A DNA stretch of 9,742 nucleotides. It comes from Bradyrhizobium sp. Lineage in GTDB: Bacteria > Pseudomonadota > Alphaproteobacteria > Rhizobiales > Xanthobacteraceae. Positions 6,324 to 9,742 of the stretch are shown one piece after another. The position numbers and the translations under genes were made by a program. The stretch is from contig JAQGKJ010000006.1 of NCBI GenBank assembly GCA_028290165.1, forward strand, positions 1-9,742, given 5' to 3'. The notes beneath the pieces were generated by a model, which was not told the DNA's origin, did not search any database, and saw nothing but the letters and a program-made list of their open reading frames with translations. How positions within the stretch are numbered: position 1 is the stretch's first letter; each line of letters starts with the position of its first letter.

Positions 6324-7292
6324 ATGCCGGTCATTCTCGGCTCGGGCGAACATCGCTACCGCGTGGTGGAGAACTGGGCGAAACTGCCGGACGGTTGGAA
6401 CCTCACCGACGTCGCCTCGGTTGCGGTCGACAGCAAGGACCGCGTCTATGTCTTCAATCGCGGCGCCCACCCGATGGTCGTGCTCGACCGCGCGGGCAAT
6501 TTTATCACGAGCTGGGGCGAAGGCCTGTTCCGCCGGGCGCACGGGCTGCACATCGACGCCGACGACAATCTCTATTGCACCGATGACGGCGACCACACCG
6601 TGCGCAAGTGCTCAACGGACGGCAAGGTGCTCCTGACCATCGGCATCCCGAACAAGCCGGCGCCGTTCATGAGCGGCGAGCCGTTCCATCGCTGCACCCA
6701 CACCGCGCTGTCGCCGAAGGGCGAAATCTACGTCTCCGACGGTTACGGCAATGCCTGCGTCCACAAATACACCCCCGACGGCAGGCTGCTAAAAACCTGG
6801 GGCGAACCCGGTACCGATCCCGGCCAGTTCAATATCGTGCACAACATCGCAACCGACGCGGACGGTTTTGTCTATGTCGCCGATCGCGAAAACCACCGCG
6901 TCCAGGTGTTCGACGGCAACGGCAAATACGAGACGCAGTGGAACAACCTGCACCGGCCCTGCGCGCTGCATTGCTGCGGCGGCAAACATCCAAACTTCAT
7001 CATAGGCGAGCTCGGCCCGGGCATGCCGGTCAACCGCAAGGTGCCGAATCTTGGTCCACGCCTGAGCATTGTCGACGCCAGGGGAAAGCGCATCGCGCGG
7101 CTCGGCGGCGAGAACGGTCCTGGGCTAGAGACTGGAAAGTTCCTGGCGCCGCACGGTATCGCGCTGGATTCCAAAGGCGACATCTATGTCGGCGAAGTCG
7201 GCGTCACCGACTGGAAGACCAGCTTTCCGGATACGCCGATGCCGCCGGAGGTTGGCGTGGTGCGCCGCCTGCAGAAGCTGGAAAGATTCTAG
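6324..7292 (+). CDS. PAL-like six-bladed beta-propeller (NHL repeat) protein
   Basis: A 322-aa NHL-type propeller resembling the catalytic core of peptidyl-alpha-hydroxyglycine alpha-amidating lyase (PAL). In animals PAL cleaves a peptidyl carbinolamine to an amide and glyoxylate. Blade signatures recur: VAVDSKDRVYVFNR (33-46), LHIDADDNLYCTD (75-87), ALSPKGEIYVSDGYGN (128-143), IATDADGFVYVADRENHRVQ (175-194) and IALDSKGDIYVGE (279-291). Against PAL as I recall it, the three zinc His map to H73 (AHGL), H173 (VHNI) and H277 (PHGI), the catalytic Tyr to Y141 (SDGYGN) and the Arg to R46 (FNRG). The Asp following the third His in PAL is Gly278 here. No signal peptide is present, unlike secreted PAL, so it should be cytoplasmic. 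Start ATG 6324 has GGGGGA seven bases upstream; a TTG at 6309 is less likely. The real substrate is unknown; a lactonase-like propeller enzyme is the main alternative. Confidence 0.85.
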   Translation: MPVILGSGEHRYRVVENWAKLPDGWNLTDVASVAVDSKDRVYVFNRGAHPMVVLDRAGNFITSWGEGLFRRAHGLHIDADDNLYCTDDGDHTVRKCSTDGKVLLTIGIPNKPAPFMSGEPFHRCTHTALSPKGEIYVSDGYGNACVHKYTPDGRLLKTWGEPGTDPGQFNIVHNIATDADGFVYVADRENHRVQVFDGNGKYETQWNNLHRPCALHCCGGKHPNFIIGELGPGMPVNRKVPNLGPRLSIVDARGKRIARLGGENGPGLETGKFLAPHGIALDSKGDIYVGEVGVTDWKTSFPDTPMPPEVGVVRRLQKLERF

Positions 7293-7297
7293 TGACG

Positions 7298-7325
7298 CAG
7301 GCCCGCCTCAGGAGATGCGGGCCTG
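7298..7325. terminator. Stem-loop at convergent gene ends, possible bidirectional terminator
   Basis: Perfect 9-bp GC-rich stem: caggcccgc (7298-7306) and gcgggcctg (7317-7325), loop of 10. It begins six bases after the PAL-like stop codon and overlaps the last codons of the 36-aa minus-strand gene. Neither side has a clear U-tract, so intrinsic termination is plausible but unproved. Confidence 0.5.
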
Positions 7326-7418
7326 ACTGAAGGCCGTTGGATTTGCGTAGTGCACCAACCGCACGGTCGTCTTGGCCACGACAAAGCAGAACATTGCGAT
7401 CATGAGATATCTGAACAT
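7308..7418 (-). CDS. Small hypothetical protein, 36 aa, hydrophobic N-terminus
   Basis: A 36-aa frame starting MFRYLMIAMFCFVV and ending in TGA. I do not recognise a family. Residues 4-15 are strongly hydrophobic, followed by a mixed tail with Lys16, Arg20, His23 and Arg34. The hydrophobic run is short for a full membrane span, so membrane association is only suggested. Support for translation comes from AAAGGAG seven bases before the ATG, one of the best ribosome binding sites in the window. That site lies in the loop of a perfect 7-bp hairpin. It follows another microprotein gene (40 aa) on the same strand, 57 bases away, which also begins Met-Phe-basic. Its last codons lie in the stem-loop shared with the end of the PAL-like gene. 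Confidence 0.5.
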   Translation of the reverse strand: MFRYLMIAMFCFVVAKTTVRLVHYANPTAFSQARIS

Positions 7419-7440
7419 GGCGGGTCTCCTTTGACCCGCC
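7419..7440 (-). promoter_or_regulatory. Hairpin presenting the Shine-Dalgarno of the 36-aa gene
   Basis: On the minus strand the leader reads ggcgggt, then caaaggag, then acccgcc, immediately followed by ATG. The 7-bp stem is perfect and six of its pairs are GC. The Shine-Dalgarno AAAGGAG occupies the 8-nt loop and the stem abuts the start codon, so ribosome access could depend on opening the stem. Confidence 0.5.
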
Positions 7441-7475
7441 ATCGCAAATCCTGGTCAAATGCTATGTGAGTTGTG

Positions 7476-7598
7476 TCACGCTGCCCGCTTTACAAATGTC
7501 GCATGGGGCAGTTGGGCAAAATTCGCATCTTCGTGCGCAATCCACAGCATGAAGCCCGACACAACCAGCGCAAATACGACAACGGCGATTTTGAACAT
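7476..7598 (-). CDS. Small single-span membrane protein, 40 aa, hypothetical
   Basis: A 40-aa frame, MFKIAVVVFALVVSGFMLW at the start, then a polar tail (HEDANFAQLPHATFVKRAA). I recognise no family. Residues 4-21 form a convincing single transmembrane helix with a Lys at position 3, suggesting the N-terminus stays inside. The start at 7598 was chosen because GGGAG lies six bases upstream. A longer frame from 7697 adds 33 residues that are polar and has no ribosome binding site. It lies 120 bases downstream of the Bug receptor gene on the same strand and 57 bases before the 36-aa gene. I see no convincing promoter in the 120-base gap. Its N-terminus could be misread as a signal peptide, but no cleavage motif follows. 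Confidence 0.6.
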   Translation of the reverse strand: MFKIAVVVFALVVSGFMLWIAHEDANFAQLPHATFVKRAA

Positions 7599-7718
7599 GG
7601 CAATCTCCCTTCGAAGATATACGTCGCGCTTCGGCTCATGCCAGTTCAAGTGATCGCTTATTTTCAAGACCGCCCCGAATGATTGCAATTTGTTCATGTT
7701 CCGCAGCTCGCGGCTTGT

Positions 7719-8696
7719 TCATTCCGCCTTGAGGTTGGATGCCTTGATGATCGGCCACCAGCGTTCTGCCTCGGCTTTCTGGAACGCCCGCAATGCCTCC
7801 GGCGACTGCTGATCGAGCGGCGTGATCTGGATGCCGAGTTCCGCAAAACGTTCCTTCACGGAAGGGTCCGCAAGCACCCGCACCATGACGGCATTGAGCC
7901 TGGCGATGATCTCCTTCGGCGTGTCCTTCGGTACCCAAAGCCCGTACCAGAGCGACGCAAAGAAGCCCGGCAGTCCCGCCTCATTCGCCGTCGGAATGCC
8001 GGGCGACGAAGGCAGCTGCGTCCTGCCGGTGATCGCGAACGGTTTCACGCTGCCGGCGCCGACCAGCGATTTGAAATTCGACGACGGCTCGATCATGAAA
8101 TCGATCTGCTCTGCCAAAAGATCCTGCATGGCCGGCGCATTGCCGCGATACGGCACGAATTGAAATTTTGTCCTGGTTTCTCTTTGAAACGAAATGCCGG
8201 TGAGATGGCCGGTCGCGCCGACGCCTGCGATACCGACCGACGCCTTGTCGGGATTGGCCTTCAGCCAGGCGATCAGCCCTTTCAGATCGTCCGCCGGCAG
8301 GCTCTTCCTGCCGACGATCAACAGCGGTTCGCTGCCGATTTGAATGACCGGCTCCAGATCCTTCAACAAATCGAACTGTAGAGCATAGAGGCCACCAGTC
8401 AGCATGTGCGTGGTCGACGTGCCGATGCTCAGCGTGTAGCCATCAGGCGCCGAGCGGACCGCGCGACCGACGCCGATGCTGCCGGCGGCTCCCGCAACGT
8501 TCTCGATGATCACGGGTTGACCGAGAATGGCCCGCATCTTCTCGCCCAGGAAGCGCGCCAGAGTGTCGGTCGCCCCGCCGGCGGGGAACGGCACGATCAT
8601 GGTAATGGGACGCGTCGCATAGGCTTGCGCGGCCGCAGGATCGGCCGACCCCAGGCCAAGCAGGGCCACGACCACAACCGTCAGCAATCTAGGCAT
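7719..8696 (-). CDS. Bug/TctC-family periplasmic solute-binding protein
   Basis: A 325-aa extracytoplasmic receptor of the tripartite tricarboxylate transporter type. The family binds small carboxylates, amides or aromatic acids in the periplasm. Residues 1-25 are a Sec signal peptide with a hydrophobic core (LLTVVVVALLGLG) and a PAAAQA cleavage motif, cut probably after Ala25. The mature protein begins YATRPITMIVPFPAGGATD, the family signature with Asp44 in the ligand loop. Further family landmarks are VENVAGAAGSIG-type sequence ENVAGAAGSIGVG (63-75), FVPYRGNAPAMQDLLAEQ and LWYGLWVPKDTP. Length is normal. The start has a strong GGAGGAG four bases upstream. No TctA or TctB membrane genes are in the window, so it is an orphan receptor, common in bacteria with expanded Bug families. 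The ligand is unknown. A ClC gene lies 70 bases upstream on the same strand. Confidence 0.95.
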   Translation of the reverse strand: MPRLLTVVVVALLGLGSADPAAAQAYATRPITMIVPFPAGGATDTLARFLGEKMRAILGQPVIIENVAGAAGSIGVGRAVRSAPDGYTLSIGTSTTHMLTGGLYALQFDLLKDLEPVIQIGSEPLLIVGRKSLPADDLKGLIAWLKANPDKASVGIAGVGATGHLTGISFQRETRTKFQFVPYRGNAPAMQDLLAEQIDFMIEPSSNFKSLVGAGSVKPFAITGRTQLPSSPGIPTANEAGLPGFFASLWYGLWVPKDTPKEIIARLNAVMVRVLADPSVKERFAELGIQITPLDQQSPEALRAFQKAEAERWWPIIKASNLKAE

Positions 8697-8720
8697 GGGG
8701 CTCCTCCGGGATCAGGCTTG

Positions 8721-8766
8721 TGCAACGCATGCCCGGTTGCATGTTTGCCCGTTTCCGATACGTCAA
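8721..8766 (-). promoter_or_regulatory. Possible promoter and operator for the Bug receptor gene
   Basis: TTGACG (complement of 8761-8766) immediately after the ClC stop is a good -35. At 17-base spacing the -10 (complement of 8738-8743, CATGCA) is poor. An inverted repeat tgcaac-N9-gttgca at 8721-8741 overlaps that -10, a position suited to a repressor. Low-confidence pattern only. Confidence 0.25.
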
Positions 8767-9742
8767 TCAAACATCGCCGACCGCCTCGCGCCGCCGTTGT
8801 TCGGATTCCTCCGCATAACGCCGCATCGCATGGGCTTCGTTCAAAATTCCAACCGGCCGGTGCTCGCCATCGGTCTCGACCACCGCCAGCGATTCGGCTT
8901 CCGCAGCGTCGAAGACAGCGATCGCTTGCTGGATGTTCATGAGCGGATGCAGCACGACATCGCGATGATGGAGGATGCCGACCAGGCCGCTCTTCGCATC
9001 GAGATCCGGCGCGTGCGCATCGGCCACCAGCGCCAGCCCGAGATAGCGGCCGGCGGCGTCGACAGCGACCACCTGGGTCTTCGATCCCAGCGGGAATTTT
9101 GCGCGGAATTCCCCGATCGGCATGCTGGCGTCCACGGTGGCCACGTCGGGCCGCATCAGGCGCTGCACCGTGAGATCGCGGATCCAGCCCACGTCGGCGG
9201 CGCTGCGGATGGTCTCGCCGCGCAGGTGAAATCGCCAGGTCGCAAACGAGTAACCGAACAGCTCGCGCGTGATCTGGGTCGAGATGATGACCGCGACCAG
9301 CACCGCGGTGGTGAGCCTGAGATTGCCAGTGGATTCCAGCGCGATGAACGACATCGTCAGCGGCCCGCCGATCACCGACGCCGACAGCGCGCTCATGCCG
9401 ACGATCGCATAGACGTTCGGATCGAGTTTGAGACCCGGCCAGATCACATCGAAGCCGGCGGCGAACAGGTGACCTCCGAGCGCGCCCAGAAACAGGGTTG
9501 CGAAAAACAATCCGCCGCGAAAGCCGCTGCCAAGCGATACCACCGACGCGATCGCTTTCAGCACGAACATGGTCGCAATCACCGTCAACGGGATCGATAC
9601 GAATCCGGCAAAATGCAGCGCCCCATGGCCCGACGACATCACCTGCGGCGTCACCAATGCGAGCAGGCCGACCGCGAGACCGCCAAGCGCCGGGCGCAGC
9701 GGCGGCCAGAGTCCGGTCTTCGACAATAACTTCTCACACAGC
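8767..9742 (-). CDS. ClC-family chloride channel/antiporter with CBS domains, N-terminus outside window
   Basis: The visible 324 codons are the C-terminal part of a voltage-gated ClC protein, open through the right edge. Hydrophobic helices include ALGGLAVGLLALVTPQVM, LTVIATMFVLKAIASVVSLG, GGLFFATLFLGALGGHLFA, VYAIVGMSALSASVIGGPLT and TTAVLVAVIISTQI. The stretch SLGSGFRGGLFFA aligns with the anion-pathway loop that reads GIFAP in E. coli ClC; here the Pro is Ala. GMSALSASVIGGPLTMSFIA matches the family's GMAA-type helix. The last 125 residues form a CBS pair, beginning DLTVQRLMRPDVATVDASMP and ending near ILNEAHAMRRYAEES, likely binding adenine nucleotides in the cytoplasm. The filter region with the gating Glu lies outside, so channel versus H+/Cl- exchange cannot be decided. 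A TTG at 9726 is internal, not the true start. Confidence 0.92.
   Translation of the reverse strand, partial: LCEKLLSKTGLWPPLRPALGGLAVGLLALVTPQVMSSGHGALHFAGFVSIPLTVIATMFVLKAIASVVSLGSGFRGGLFFATLFLGALGGHLFAAGFDVIWPGLKLDPNVYAIVGMSALSASVIGGPLTMSFIALESTGNLRLTTAVLVAVIISTQITRELFGYSFATWRFHLRGETIRSAADVGWIRDLTVQRLMRPDVATVDASMPIGEFRAKFPLGSKTQVVAVDAAGRYLGLALVADAHAPDLDAKSGLVGILHHRDVVLHPLMNIQQAIAVFDAAEAESLAVVETDGEHRPVGILNEAHAMRRYAEESEQRRREAVGDV

Noticed and set aside
7204..7458. An 84-codon minus frame near the convergent junction
   Set aside because: It overlaps the 36-aa gene in another frame, lacks a good ribosome binding site and runs into the end of the PAL-like gene.
7476..7697. Longer 73-codon start for the 40-aa membrane protein
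   Set aside because: The extra 33 residues are polar, lack a ribosome binding site, and would bury the strong GGGAG site inside the gene.
8695..9729. A 344-codon plus-strand frame antisense to the ClC gene
   Set aside because: It is rich in Arg, His and Gln with no motif, while the minus frame is a clear ClC-CBS protein.

Overview
The window is GC-rich bacterial DNA with dense coding on both strands. It most likely comes from an alphaproteobacterium of the Bradyrhizobium/Rhodopseudomonas type. The reasons are the protein families (GluQ, a Bug-type solute receptor, a DUF2855 protein, many long antisense shadow frames) and two intergenic palindromic elements that resemble, from memory, abundant Bradyrhizobium repeats. 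No genus can be proved from the sequence alone. No gene-free stretch exceeds about 240 bases.

Layout. Positions 1-2209 (minus strand) hold gluQ, followed by a sensor-less hybrid histidine kinase whose last residues are cut by the left edge. Positions 2210-2447 are a divergent intergenic region, mostly filled by a 215-bp element with perfect 14-bp terminal inverted repeats. Positions 2448-7292 (plus strand) hold four genes: an AlkA-like DNA glycosylase, a DUF2855 dehydrogenase-like protein (ATGA overlap), a flavin-dependent monooxygenase with an NTF2-like N-terminal domain, and a six-bladed beta-propeller resembling peptidyl-hydroxyglycine alpha-amidating lyase (PAL). A 104-bp palindromic element lies between the last two.

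Positions 7298-9742 (minus strand) hold, in transcription order, the C-terminal part of a ClC chloride channel/antiporter with CBS domains, an orphan Bug/TctC solute-binding protein, and two microproteins of 40 and 36 aa with strong ribosome binding sites. A perfect 9-bp stem-loop sits at the convergent junction near 7300.

The best candidate for an undescribed system is the DUF2855 / NTF2-monooxygenase / PAL-like trio. It combines a nicotinamide-dehydrogenase-like protein, an NAD(P)H- and FAD-dependent oxygenase, and a protein keeping the three zinc histidines plus the Tyr and Arg of PAL. This looks like a small oxidative pathway in which the oxygenase could make a hydroxylated or carbinolamine-type intermediate for the lyase. 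That is inference. The tandem microproteins, one with its Shine-Dalgarno in a hairpin loop, are a second point of interest.
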